From DASUKM01 sp036278735 (GTDB lineage Bacteria; Acidobacteriota; Vicinamibacteria; Vicinamibacterales; 2-12-FULL-66-21), in the NCBI GenBank assembly GCA_036278735.1, contig DASUKM010000018.1, positions 1 through 64,000 on the forward strand: 64,000 nt of DNA. Direction: 5' to 3'. A program made the translations under genes and the position numbers. Under the pieces are notes generated by a model that had not been told where the DNA came from, ran no database searches, and was given only the letters and a program-made list of their open reading frames with translations. Shown in pieces: positions 35,165 through 43,685 of the stretch. How positions within the stretch are numbered: the first letter of the stretch is position 1; each line of letters starts with the position of its first letter.

Positions 35165-36129
35165 GACGCCGCCCGTGCGCGGACCTGCCGCCGATGGAGG
35201 CGCGCGCGGTGCAGCGCGTACGCCCGCGAGAGGAGGGCAGGCGTCCAGCGCGCCATCACGCGTGCGACGCCGATCGCCGGTCCCCCGCCCCGCGCCTGCA
35301 GCGCGGCGAGCTGCGTGCGCGCGGCCGCGAAGTCCCCCGCCTCGATGGCCGTCCTGGCCTCGACCGCCAGGCGACGCGTCTCGAACCGCGCGACCTGGGC
35401 ATCGAGCCGCGCCAGTTCGCGGGGGCGATCGAGCAGCGCCGGCCGCAGCTTCGTGTAGACGCGCAGGATTCCGGCGAGCATCCGGACTTCGCTGGCCGAC
35501 AGGCTGTCGGCCCGGCGGCGATAGCGGCCCAGCGGCCTGTCGTTGCGCGCGAAACGGCACCCCGCGCACGCCGCCCGGAGCCAGAAGTCGTAATCCTCGT
35601 TGGACCGCAGCGATTCGTCGAACGGCCCGATCCGCGAGACGATGCGCCGGCGGAACACCGACATGATGAACACCGATTCCTCGTCTTCGATGATGGTGCC
35701 GAGATCGGGCGAGGGACGCGGGTCGGGCCAGGGGCGCGAGGGCAGCCCATCCCGCGACCCGCCGACGTCGCAGGCGTTCCCCGTGACGACGTCGACCTCC
35801 GGCCGGGCGCGCAGGATGCCGACCTGAGCCTGGAGGAATCCGGGCTCCCACGCATCGTCTCCGTCCAGCAGCGCGACGAACTCGCCGCGTGCGTGCGCCA
35901 GCGCGAGATTGCGCGCCGACGACAGCCCGCCGTTCGGTTTCCGGAGCAGGCGCACCCGCGGGTCCACGGCCGCCAGCTCCGAGGCGATCGCCGGCGTGCG
36001 ATCCGTCGAGCCATCGTCGACGACGAGCACCTCGAGATCGTCGAACGTCTGGGCGAGCGCCGACTCGACGGCCTCGCCGAGATAGGCCTCGACCTCATAC
36101 GCGGGGACGATCACGCTGACGGCTGGCAT
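35161..36129 (-). CDS. Family 2 glycosyltransferase with C-terminal helical extension
   Basis: The 322-residue protein has the GT2 N terminus SVIVPAYEVEAYLGEAVESAL, VVDDGSTDRTPAIA, and LLDGDDAWEPGF as the DxD region, then the EDYDFWLRAA acceptor-loop motif. The C-terminal 90 residues are Arg/Ala-rich helices without a known domain. The start overlaps the 3' end of the CDP-glycerol-transferase-like gene by 19 bp, and its stop overlaps the next GT2 by ATGA. It belongs to the same operon. The donor cannot be predicted. Confidence 0.85.
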   Translation of the reverse strand: MPAVSVIVPAYEVEAYLGEAVESALAQTFDDLEVLVVDDGSTDRTPAIASELAAVDPRVRLLRKPNGGLSSARNLALAHARGEFVALLDGDDAWEPGFLQAQVGILRARPEVDVVTGNACDVGGSRDGLPSRPWPDPRPSPDLGTIIEDEESVFIMSVFRRRIVSRIGPFDESLRSNEDYDFWLRAACAGCRFARNDRPLGRYRRRADSLSASEVRMLAGILRVYTKLRPALLDRPRELARLDAQVARFETRRLAVEARTAIEAGDFAAARTQLAALQARGGGPAIGVARVMARWTPALLSRAYALHRARLHRRQVRARAAS

Positions 36130-37295
36130 GTCACCTCGTCTGGCGCCGGCCGGACCGGCATCGGCTCGAGCTCGATGGCGTCGTACAACTCGCGAACCGC
36201 GCGCGCCGTGGCGCCGCCGGGCCGGTAGAACAGATCCTTCGCGACCGCCCGGCGTGCCGACGAGTGGCGCGACGGATCCGCCAGGGCACGGTCGACGGTC
36301 TTCACCGTGTCGGCCGTCGTGTCCGTCGATTCCGCGACCGAGGCCAGCAGATCGACGTAGTCGGGATGCACGTTGGCGAGCCGGAGCAAGGCCGGGCGGT
36401 GAATTCTGACCAGCGGCCGGTCGAGCAGCAGGAACTCGAATCCGGCGGAACTGTGGTCGGTGATCATCAGGTCGGCGGCCACGAGATACGGGGAGATGTC
36501 GTGCCCGGGCGCCAGCACGCCGCGGCGTCCCTCGAGCATCGGCTGCAGCCGCGCGACCCAGTCGACCCCTCCCGAGTACCGCTCGCGCAGGTCGCGGGAG
36601 CGATCGTGGAGCTTGACGATCAGATTGATCGGACGATCGAGCAGGCCCGCGATCAGCTCGGGTCCGATCGCGTTGAGCGAGGAGGCCGGCGACCACGTCG
36701 GCGCGTACAGGACCGTGGGCCGGGACGGATCGAGGCCGAGGGATTCGAGCACCGCCTGCCGCTGCCACGTGCCATCGACGAGACAGTCGACCTTCGGCAT
36801 CCCGACCAGACGGATGGCGGGGCTGGTTCTGTCGATCGCCCCCGCGATGATGAAGTTGCACAGCCGCCGCTCGTTCACGAAGAACAGCCGGTCCCAGTCG
36901 CGCATCGACGTCGTCGGCGCGTCGAAGCCGTACTTGCCGCCGACGCCGTGGAACATCTGAATGCGGCAGGTGCCGCGCGGCAGGGAGGTCCACATGAAAT
37001 CCGACGCGAGATACACGTCGAAGCGCCGCAGCGCCGCGCGCGACGGCGGAATCAGGTCGACGTCGCCGGCGTCGCGATAGATGTCACGCAGCCGCCGGGG
37101 CTCGTCGCTCGCGGTGAAATAGAACTGGACGCGCGGGTCGTGGCGCATCGCGCGGCAGACGGGGGCCACCATCGTGAAGTTGACCGGCGTGCGTCCGTCG
37201 ACCAGGATGCGGCGACGGCCGGCATGGTGGCCGACGCGGCGATCGATGTCGCGGGCGGCATCGAGGCCCCGGTGGAGCACGGAACCGAGGCTCAT
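36111..37295 (-). CDS. CDP-glycerol glycerophosphotransferase-like protein (TagB/TagF family), copy B
   Basis: The start at 37295 (MSLGSVLHRGLDAARD) overlaps the stop of the ligase gene by ATGA; product 394 residues. The motifs run as in copy A: RILVDGRTPVNFTMV, MFHGVGGKYGFD, FFVNERRLCNF, VLYAPTWSPASSLN, IVKLHD and ITDHSSAGFEFLLLDRPLV. The two copies are evident paralogues. The family transfers polyol phosphates from CDP donors. A nucleotidyltransferase at the head of the same operon could make the donor (inference). The protein appears soluble or peripheral. Confidence 0.8.
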   Translation of the reverse strand: MSLGSVLHRGLDAARDIDRRVGHHAGRRRILVDGRTPVNFTMVAPVCRAMRHDPRVQFYFTASDEPRRLRDIYRDAGDVDLIPPSRAALRRFDVYLASDFMWTSLPRGTCRIQMFHGVGGKYGFDAPTTSMRDWDRLFFVNERRLCNFIIAGAIDRTSPAIRLVGMPKVDCLVDGTWQRQAVLESLGLDPSRPTVLYAPTWSPASSLNAIGPELIAGLLDRPINLIVKLHDRSRDLRERYSGGVDWVARLQPMLEGRRGVLAPGHDISPYLVAADLMITDHSSAGFEFLLLDRPLVRIHRPALLRLANVHPDYVDLLASVAESTDTTADTVKTVDRALADPSRHSSARRAVAKDLFYRPGGATARAVRELYDAIELEPMPVRPAPDEVTCQPSA

Positions 37296-38749
37296 GCGCG
37301 GGCCGTTTCCAGCCGGACGGCGACCGCCGCCGGCGCCGCGGGCGCCGGGGACGGGACCGCCACCCGGGCGCGCAGGATGTCGCGCGAGGTCGCCGCCAGC
37401 GCGAGGACGTAATAGAAGGTCCAGTTGTACGCGACCGAGGCGAACAGCGCACACACGATCCAGCCGGCGATGGAGGCCGCCATGGCGGCCGAATGCGCGT
37501 CGAGGAGCGACAGCTCCTCGCGCGTCAGATCTCCGGCCGGCGGGCGGCGGCGCGAGCCGCGCGCGCGCCGCACCAGGGTCCGGCTGCGGGCGACGGCGGC
37601 CACCGCGGCGATCACCAGGAACAGGAAGACGGCGAGGCCGCCGATCCCCAGCTCGGCGCCGACCTGCAGCCAGACGTCGTGACTCTCGTGCCAGGGCTGC
37701 TGGCGCCCTTTGGGATTCCAGTTCTTGAACTGGCCGGCCCCGACGCCCACGAGCGGATTCTCGACGAAGGCCTGAAACGATTCGTGGAGCAGGATTCTCC
37801 TGGTTTCGCGCGAGCCCGTCTCGTCCTTGCTCGCGTCCGTGATGCTCTCCATGCGCGTCCAGTACGAGGCGGGAACGAGCGGCAGCGCCAGGGCCCCGAT
37901 CATCACGCCGGCGACGACCGCCCCCGGCCGCTGCTTCGCGGCATACCACGCGAGCACGACGAGCATCGCGACGAACCCGAGCGCGCCGCTGCGCGAATGC
38001 GACGCGACGATCGCGATCAGCATGAACAGCGCGCAGCCGGCGGCGAGCAGCCGCTTCAGCGGCGCCGCGGGGCGCAGCATCGTGAGCAGCGCGAGCGGCA
38101 GCATCGCGACCATGTTCAGCGCCAGATCGTTCGGATTGCCGAAGATGCCGCCGACGGCCCCTTCGGCGCGGTCGTGGCCGGCCAGATTGAGGCCGCGCGC
38201 GTACTCGATCGTGGTGCGCAGCGCGATGTATCCCGACGCGAGCACGATCAGCCACGTGAATCGCTCGAGCCGCCGCGGCGACGTGATCGTGTTCACCATC
38301 AAGAGATAGATGAGCAGGATCTTGAGGTACAGCTCCTTGAAGGTGCCCATGGCGCCGCCCGGCCAGATCGAAAACGGGATCGTCGCCAGGATGACGACCC
38401 CGAGTCCGGCGATCCCGGTCAGCTCGGGCGTGATGACGCTGAGGGGCTCGCGGCGACCGGATCGTTTCGAAAGCCGTCCCGAGGCGAGCAGGACGAGCCC
38501 GGCGAGCGCGCAGATTTCCGCGAGGTGCAGCGCCCCCAACGCGCGGATCGTGTCCTGCGGGCGAAAAAAGAGCATCGCGGTGAACGCGAGCAGTGCGAAG
38601 AAGGCCTTCTCGTCGGACCCGGGACGGTTCGCGGAACCCGCGGACGGGGGCGCGTCGGCCGTGTCGGGGACGGTCCGCTTCGCCCCCTTGCGCGCCAGCG
38701 GCGGAAGGGCGCCGCGGTCCCCCGTGTTGAACGTCAGCCGCTCGGTCAT
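37292..38749 (-). CDS. O-antigen ligase/polymerase-like membrane protein (Wzy/WaaL family)
   Basis: The 485-residue product has about ten to twelve hydrophobic segments and the large periplasmic loop of the Wzy_C family, with SHSRSGALGFVAMLVVLAW and HESFQAFVENPLVGVGAGQF, then HESHDVWLQVGAELGIGGL, containing the conserved Arg and His residues. Such proteins polymerise repeat units or ligate glycan to an acceptor. PEP-CTERM loci typically carry one homologue. ATG at 38749 overlaps the stop of a 36-codon ORF, and its stop overlaps the next gene, so it is embedded in a fully coupled string of genes. Polymerase versus ligase cannot be decided from sequence. Confidence 0.82.
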   Translation of the reverse strand: MTERLTFNTGDRGALPPLARKGAKRTVPDTADAPPSAGSANRPGSDEKAFFALLAFTAMLFFRPQDTIRALGALHLAEICALAGLVLLASGRLSKRSGRREPLSVITPELTGIAGLGVVILATIPFSIWPGGAMGTFKELYLKILLIYLLMVNTITSPRRLERFTWLIVLASGYIALRTTIEYARGLNLAGHDRAEGAVGGIFGNPNDLALNMVAMLPLALLTMLRPAAPLKRLLAAGCALFMLIAIVASHSRSGALGFVAMLVVLAWYAAKQRPGAVVAGVMIGALALPLVPASYWTRMESITDASKDETGSRETRRILLHESFQAFVENPLVGVGAGQFKNWNPKGRQQPWHESHDVWLQVGAELGIGGLAVFLFLVIAAVAAVARSRTLVRRARGSRRRPPAGDLTREELSLLDAHSAAMAASIAGWIVCALFASVAYNWTFYYVLALAATSRDILRARVAVPSPAPAAPAAVAVRLETARA

Positions 38750-38856
38750 CGCCAGCCTCCACGGCGCCGGCCGAGCGACGCCAGGCCCGCGAGGGCGGCA
38801 TAGTTCATCATCACGAACGTGAAGGCGACGCGGGCCAGCCGGCGGACCGATGTCAT
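38746..38856 (-). CDS. Very small membrane-peptide gene coupled on both sides
   Basis: A 36-codon frame starts with ATG at 38856, overlapping the stop of the membrane GT2 gene (ATGA), and ends with a TGA overlapping the ATG of the ligase/polymerase gene (38746-38749). The peptide starts MTSVRRLARVAFTFVMMNYA and continues with a hydrophobic run to LASLG, then RRRGG: basic ends around one likely transmembrane helix of about 20 residues. It fills the whole 107-bp space between two genes that otherwise would be uncoupled. It may assist the membrane GT2 or the ligase. Expression is unproven. Confidence 0.6.
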   Translation of the reverse strand: MTSVRRLARVAFTFVMMNYAALAGLASLGRRRGGWR

Positions 38857-39953
38857 CTCGCCTCCGGCGCGCTACGCGGCAGATCGATCGGGACGGCGGG
38901 CGCCGCCGGCGGCCGGCTGGCCCGACGATCGAGCCACGCGCCCGCGAGCGCGAGGCCGTAGAAGGCGGCCTCCAGCGCGACGACGCCCGCATAGAACCAG
39001 CCGCTTCTCGCGAGGGCGATGCTCGAGACCAGCAGGCCCAGGAGCGCCCACGGCACGATCAGCCGCCCCACCTTGTGCGACATGTACTGCAGCCACACGG
39101 GATTGACGACGGGCACCAGGAGCCGCGGCTCGAGCGCGAGGATTTGATAATTGCCGGCGAGCGTTCGCTGCTTGCGCCGCGCTTCCGTCGCGGCATCGGG
39201 CGCCGCGCGGTCGAAGGCGACCGCGCGGCCGTCGAAGACCAGCCTGTAGCCGGCCAGCACCGCGCGCATCGGCGCCAGCACGTCGTCGAGCAGCGTGTCG
39301 GCGGGAAGCGGACGCCAGAGCGTACGCCGCAGCGCGTAGATCGCGCCGGTCGCGCCGAGCGTCGACCAGATGTGACTTTCGCGGCGCCGCAGCCACTTCT
39401 CGTACTGCCAATACAGGCCGAGGCCGTCGCCGACCGTCGAGGCGGCCCGCGCACCCGCGCGCTCGCAATCGAGCACCAGTTCGCCGGTGGCCCCCCCTAC
39501 CGCCGGGTCGGAGAAGTTCGACACGAGGGCCTCGATGGCCCCGGGCGCGAAGCGCTGGCGCGCATCGGCAAAGACCAGGATCTCGCCGCGTGCGGCCGCC
39601 ACGCCCGCGTTGAGCGCCAGCGGCTTGCCGCCGCGCGGACGCTCGATCAATCTCACCGCATCGGCGAACCCGGCGAGCGCCGACGCCGGGTCGTCGTCCG
39701 ACCCGTCGGAGACGACGAGCACTTCGAGCGGGCCGGGGTAGCGCTGATCGAGGAGGTTGGCGATCCGTCCGGCGAGCCGCGAGGCTTCGTTCCGGACGGC
39801 CACGACGAGGGAAACCGATGGCCAGGCGCCGGCGGCGGGCGCCTGGGTCCTGGGTCGTCGACCGTTGATCCGTGCCCACGCGGCGAGGCAGAGGGGATAG
39901 CCCGCGTACACGTAGCACACGACGAACGCCGAGACCCAGAACAGCAGCGCCAT
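38853..39953 (-). CDS. Membrane family 2 glycosyltransferase (cellulose-synthase-like)
   Basis: The start at 39953 (MALLFWVSAFVVCYVYAGYP) gives 366 residues with one N-terminal membrane helix, a GT2 domain and about three helices at the C terminus (LIVPWALLGLLVSSIAL, YAGVVALEAAFYGLALAGAW). Catalytic motifs: VSLVVAVRNEASRL, VVSDGSDDDP, FADARQRF (DxD-equivalent), TGAIYALRR, DDVLAPMR and YWQYEKWLRRR, the QxxRW-like motif. Processive or polyprenyl-linked transfer is possible. The stop is coupled to the small membrane-peptide gene. It follows the UDP-HexNAc dehydrogenase gene with a 2-bp gap. Confidence 0.82.
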   Translation of the reverse strand: MALLFWVSAFVVCYVYAGYPLCLAAWARINGRRPRTQAPAAGAWPSVSLVVAVRNEASRLAGRIANLLDQRYPGPLEVLVVSDGSDDDPASALAGFADAVRLIERPRGGKPLALNAGVAAARGEILVFADARQRFAPGAIEALVSNFSDPAVGGATGELVLDCERAGARAASTVGDGLGLYWQYEKWLRRRESHIWSTLGATGAIYALRRTLWRPLPADTLLDDVLAPMRAVLAGYRLVFDGRAVAFDRAAPDAATEARRKQRTLAGNYQILALEPRLLVPVVNPVWLQYMSHKVGRLIVPWALLGLLVSSIALARSGWFYAGVVALEAAFYGLALAGAWLDRRASRPPAAPAVPIDLPRSAPEAR

Positions 39954-39955
39954 AG

Positions 39956-41317
39956 TTACGTAACCGCGACCCTCTGGTCCTCGCCCGCGCGCGGCGCCCC
40001 GAGCCGGAAGACGTGCGGGTACGGACGCTTGATCGCATTCCGTGTATCCACGATGAGCGGCGCCTCGGCGACCATGGCGTCGTAGTCGAACGCCTTGTGA
40101 TCGGTGACGATCACGACGCAGTCGGACGCGCGCATCGCCGCCCGGGTGAGGTCGACCGCGTGCAGGTCGGTGCCGCCCGTCCACTCGCGGCTGTGAACTT
40201 CGGCGACGAACGGATCGGCATACGACACGTTCGCCCCCCGCGCGTGGAGCAAGCTGAGGACGTCGAGCGCCGGCGACTCCCGCATGTCGTCGATGTCGCG
40301 CTTGTATGCCACGCCGGCCACCAGGATCGACGAGCCGTTGATCGACTTGCGCTTGGTGTTCAGCGCTTCGGCGACCTTGTCGACCACGTAGTGCGGCATG
40401 CCGCCGTTGATGTGCCCGGCCAGCTCGATGAAGCGGGGGTCGAAGCCCGTCTGCTTCGCCTTCCACGACAGGTAGAAGGGATCGATCGGAATGCAGTGGC
40501 CGCCGAGACCCGGACCCGGGTAGAACGCCATGAAGCCGAACGGCTTGGTCCTGGCCGCGTCCACCACTTCCCAGACGTCGATTTTCATGCGGTCGCACAT
40601 CAGGGCGAGTTCGTTCACGAGGCCGATGTTCACCGCGCGGAACGTGTTCTCGAGCAGTTTCACCATCTCGGCGACGCGCGTGGAGCTGACCGGCACGATC
40701 GTCTGGATGGCAGTACCGTACAGCTCGGCCGCGAGCGAGGAGCAGGTCGGCGTGTACCCGCCGACGACCTTGGGGACGTTGTGCGTCTGGAAGGTCGGAT
40801 TGCCCGGATCCACCCGCTCGGGCGAGAACGCCAGGAAGAAGTCGACCCCCGGTTTGAGCCCCGTCGCCTCCAGCATCGGCAGGACGACCTCGTCGGTCGT
40901 CCCCGGATAGGTCGTCGACTCCAGCACGATCAGCATTCCCGGGTGCAGATATTTCGCGATCCCCTCGACCGCGGACACGATGAACGACATGTCCGGATCC
41001 TTCGTCTTGCGCAATGGCGTCGGCACGCAGATGTTGACCGTGTCGAGCGCGCGCACCACCGAGAAGTCTGTCGTGGCATCGAGGCGTCCCGCCGCATGCA
41101 GCGCCTGCACGTCCGCCGTCGCGACGTCGGGAATATAGGAACGGCCGTCGGCGATTGCCTGGATCTTGCGCCCGTCGAGATCGATGCCGGTCGCATGGAA
41201 TCCGGCCTTCGCGAGTTCGACCGCGAGCGGCAGGCCGACGTAGCCGAGCCCGACGATGCCGGTGCGGGCCTGCCGGCTGCGAAGCTTGTCACGAAGCGAT
41301 TGCGCGAATGCTGACAT
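39956..41317 (-). CDS. UDP-N-acetyl-hexosamine 6-dehydrogenase (WbpA/TviB-type)
   Basis: The 453-residue protein has GIVGLGYVGLPLAVELAKAG (NAD site), NICVPTPLRKTKDPDMSF, ESTTYPGTT, FSPERVDPGN, ENTFRAVNIGLVNELALM and PGPGLGGHCIPIDPFYL with the catalytic cysteine in GGHC. The GGHC form and PTPL motif are those of UDP-GlcNAc/ManNAc dehydrogenases, clearly different from the AlgD-like enzyme in the same window. It should form a UDP-HexNAc uronate. The donor could be UDP-GlcNAc, UDP-GalNAc or UDP-ManNAc. It is followed by the membrane GT2 in the operon and is preceded by an ExeA-like ATPase. Confidence 0.88.
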   Translation of the reverse strand: MSAFAQSLRDKLRSRQARTGIVGLGYVGLPLAVELAKAGFHATGIDLDGRKIQAIADGRSYIPDVATADVQALHAAGRLDATTDFSVVRALDTVNICVPTPLRKTKDPDMSFIVSAVEGIAKYLHPGMLIVLESTTYPGTTDEVVLPMLEATGLKPGVDFFLAFSPERVDPGNPTFQTHNVPKVVGGYTPTCSSLAAELYGTAIQTIVPVSSTRVAEMVKLLENTFRAVNIGLVNELALMCDRMKIDVWEVVDAARTKPFGFMAFYPGPGLGGHCIPIDPFYLSWKAKQTGFDPRFIELAGHINGGMPHYVVDKVAEALNTKRKSINGSSILVAGVAYKRDIDDMRESPALDVLSLLHARGANVSYADPFVAEVHSREWTGGTDLHAVDLTRAAMRASDCVVIVTDHKAFDYDAMVAEAPLIVDTRNAIKRPYPHVFRLGAPRAGEDQRVAVT

Positions 41318-41338
41318 GGTGAATGACTCCTCGATGGT

Positions 41339-42571
41339 TCAACGCTTCTCGATTGCAGGTTGTGAGGAGCCAAGCATAAACCGTTTCAGCCGTCCCCAGA
41401 CGCCTTCGGGGCGGTGCGGCTGGAACATGACCGGCGCGGGGGTTCGCACGGGCGGCCGCGCCGGAGCCACGGGCGGCGCCACGGCCGGTCCATTGGGGCG
41501 CGGCCGCCGGAGCAGGCGGTACTCTTCCGCCAGGATGCGACGTTGATCCGCGAGCTCGCGCTCGCGCTGCTGGACGGCTTGCTCGCGCTGTTCGATGAGG
41601 GCGATCCGCGCGGCATCGATGCCCGCCGCCCGGGGTTCGACCGGCGGCCAGTGCTGCACGTCGAAGGCGGGCGCGGGCCGGGCGGCCGGCGCCGGGACGA
41701 CGGGGGCGGCAGCCGGCCGCGCGGGCTCGGGCTCGGCGGCCGATGGCGCCGCCGCCGGCAGGACGCCCGTGCTCTCGAGTTCCGTCAGCACCTCCTCGAC
41801 GAGGCCGCGGTCGATCTGACGGCGGTCCTCCGCATAGCCGAACACCAGCGCCGCATCGCAAATGACGTTGACGATCCGCGGCACCCCCCGGCTGCGCCGG
41901 TGCACGAGGTCTGTCGCCGCGCGCGGGAACTCCAGCGGCGCGTCCAGCGCGGCGCGTCGCAGCCGGTGGTTGACGTACGCCGCCGTCTCCTCCGCATCGA
42001 GCGGCTGCAGGTGGTAGCTGACCGTGATCCGCTGGCGCAGTTGCTCCAGCTCCGGCGCGGCCAGCTTGTCGCGCAGATTCGGCTGACCGACGAGCACGAT
42101 CTGGAGCAGCTTGGACTTCTCGGTCTCGAGGTTCGAGAGCATCCGCAGCTCCTCGAGCGCCGCGAGGCTCAGGTTCTGCGCCTCGTCGATCACGACCAGC
42201 ACCATTCGGCCCGCCAGCCGCTGATCGACCAGGTACTGCGCCAGATCGCGGAGCAGCACGGGCTTGCTGCGCCCGCTGGCCTCCAGGCCGAAGTCGAGCA
42301 TGATCGTCTCGAGCAGCTCGCGCGCGTCGAGCATCGTATTGACGATTCGCGCCACGACGGTGTGGCTGTCGAGATTGCGCAGCAGCGTCTGGAGCAGCGT
42401 CGTCTTGCCGGACCCAATCTCGCCGGTGATCACGACGAAGCCCGCCTGCGTCTCGAGTCCGTACCGCAGATAATCGAGCGCTTCCCGGTGCACGCGGCTC
42501 GGATACAGGTATTCCGGATCCGGACTCAACGCGAACGGGCGCTCCCGCAGGTGGTAGAACTGTTCGTACAT
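41339..42571 (-). CDS. ExeA-like secretion ATPase of PEP-CTERM/exosortase EPS loci
   Basis: The 410-residue product starts MYEQFYHLRERPFALSPDP, the signature N terminus of the ExeA/GspA-like AAA family found in PEP-CTERM loci. Walker A is GEIGSGKTTLLQ, Walker B is VLVVIDEAQNLS, and sensor region LQIVLVGQPNLRDKL. After residue about 270 a Pro/Ala-rich region contains a short coiled coil (EQREQAVQQRERELADQRR), then a basic C-terminal end. ExeA-type ATPases help assemble secretion or export complexes. It lies 1 bp from the YvcK-like gene stop. Its exact role in EPS export is unknown. Confidence 0.85.
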   Translation of the reverse strand: MYEQFYHLRERPFALSPDPEYLYPSRVHREALDYLRYGLETQAGFVVITGEIGSGKTTLLQTLLRNLDSHTVVARIVNTMLDARELLETIMLDFGLEASGRSKPVLLRDLAQYLVDQRLAGRMVLVVIDEAQNLSLAALEELRMLSNLETEKSKLLQIVLVGQPNLRDKLAAPELEQLRQRITVSYHLQPLDAEETAAYVNHRLRRAALDAPLEFPRAATDLVHRRSRGVPRIVNVICDAALVFGYAEDRRQIDRGLVEEVLTELESTGVLPAAAPSAAEPEPARPAAAPVVPAPAARPAPAFDVQHWPPVEPRAAGIDAARIALIEQREQAVQQRERELADQRRILAEEYRLLRRPRPNGPAVAPPVAPARPPVRTPAPVMFQPHRPEGVWGRLKRFMLGSSQPAIEKR

Positions 42572-42572
42572 G

Positions 42573-43685
42573 TTAGAAGCCTCCGCCTCGGGCGTCGCGC
42601 GCGGCTTCGGCGTCGCGCGAGGCTTCTGGCGTCCTGCGGCGCAGCGCGGCGAGCGCGGCCGCGACTCGTCCCGGGTGATGCCGGATCTTGCCGGCCGGCT
42701 GCACCAGCAGGAGCGGCATCCCCACGGCGCGCACCCCGCGCCGGGCCAGTTCCTCCAGTTCGCCCCGGCTGGGGACGATGGGGAAGGCGCCGCGCGCCCG
42801 GTACGCCGCGGCGACCGGGGCTGGCACGGGCCGGGTGTTGTAGATCACGCAATCGAACAACTGGCGCCCGAGGTGCCGCTCGATCGCGACGAGGTGGTCC
42901 AGGAGTCCGTACCGGTCCGTTTCACCCGGTTCGGTCATCAGGTTGGCGATCAGGACCGCCGTCGCCGGCGACGCGTCGATCGCGCCCGCCACCGCGTCGA
43001 CCAGCAGCGGCGGCAGGATGCTCGTGTAGAGGCTGCCCGGGCCGGCGATGATCACGTCGGCTCGCGCGATCGCGTCGGCGACGCGCGGCAGGCACGTGGG
43101 CCGGGGCGGCACGAGCCGGATCCGGCGAATGGCTCCGCCGGCGGCCGCAATCGCCGTCTCCCCCCGCAGCACGCGTCCATCGGCGAACTCCGCCTCGAGC
43201 GTGATCCCTTCCGCCGTGGCCGGCAGGACGATCCCGCGCGCCCCGAGCAGGCGGGCCGCGATGTCCACCGCGGTGACGAAGTCGTGCGTGACATCCGCCA
43301 GGGCCGTCAGGACCAGATTCCCGATGGCGTGTCCGGTGAGGCCGTCGCCGGCTTCGAACCGGTACTGGAACACGCTGGCCATTTCGGAGTCGCGATTCGA
43401 CAGCGCCGCCAGACAGTTGCGGATGTCGCCGGGCGGAATGACGTTGAACTGCGTTCGCAGCCGGCCCGAACTGCCGCCATCGTCCGACGTGGTCACGACC
43501 GCGACGAGGTGTTCGCCGCCGGCCTGCTCGTGCACGCCCGAAAAGAGGACGGAGCGCAGCCCGCGCAGCACGTTGGGCAAGCCCGTGCCGCCGCCGATCG
43601 CGACGACCCGCGGCAGGGGCGCAAGGCAGGCATCCGGGACGGGCCGGCCGTCCCCGGTGGCCGCGGTCAGCATCGGAAGACTCAT
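42573..43685 (-). CDS. yvcK: YvcK/CofD-like protein (UDP-sugar-binding gluconeogenesis-factor family)
   Basis: The 370-residue product has RVVAIGGGTGLPNVLRGLR, TTSDDGGSSGRLR, PPGDIRNCLAALS, HAIGNLVLTAL and GPGSLYTSILPPLLV, all diagnostic of the YvcK branch of the CofD superfamily. Bacillus YvcK binds UDP-GlcNAc and affects carbon use and cell-wall synthesis. Here it is coupled (ATGA) to a nucleotidyltransferase and lies two genes upstream of a UDP-HexNAc dehydrogenase, so sensing of the sugar-nucleotide pool for EPS synthesis is a reasonable inference. The C terminus (RDAEAARDARGGG) is a variable tail. Its location in an EPS operon is unusual. Confidence 0.88.
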   Translation of the reverse strand: MSLPMLTAATGDGRPVPDACLAPLPRVVAIGGGTGLPNVLRGLRSVLFSGVHEQAGGEHLVAVVTTSDDGGSSGRLRTQFNVIPPGDIRNCLAALSNRDSEMASVFQYRFEAGDGLTGHAIGNLVLTALADVTHDFVTAVDIAARLLGARGIVLPATAEGITLEAEFADGRVLRGETAIAAAGGAIRRIRLVPPRPTCLPRVADAIARADVIIAGPGSLYTSILPPLLVDAVAGAIDASPATAVLIANLMTEPGETDRYGLLDHLVAIERHLGRQLFDCVIYNTRPVPAPVAAAYRARGAFPIVPSRGELEELARRGVRAVGMPLLLVQPAGKIRHHPGRVAAALAALRRRTPEASRDAEAARDARGGGF

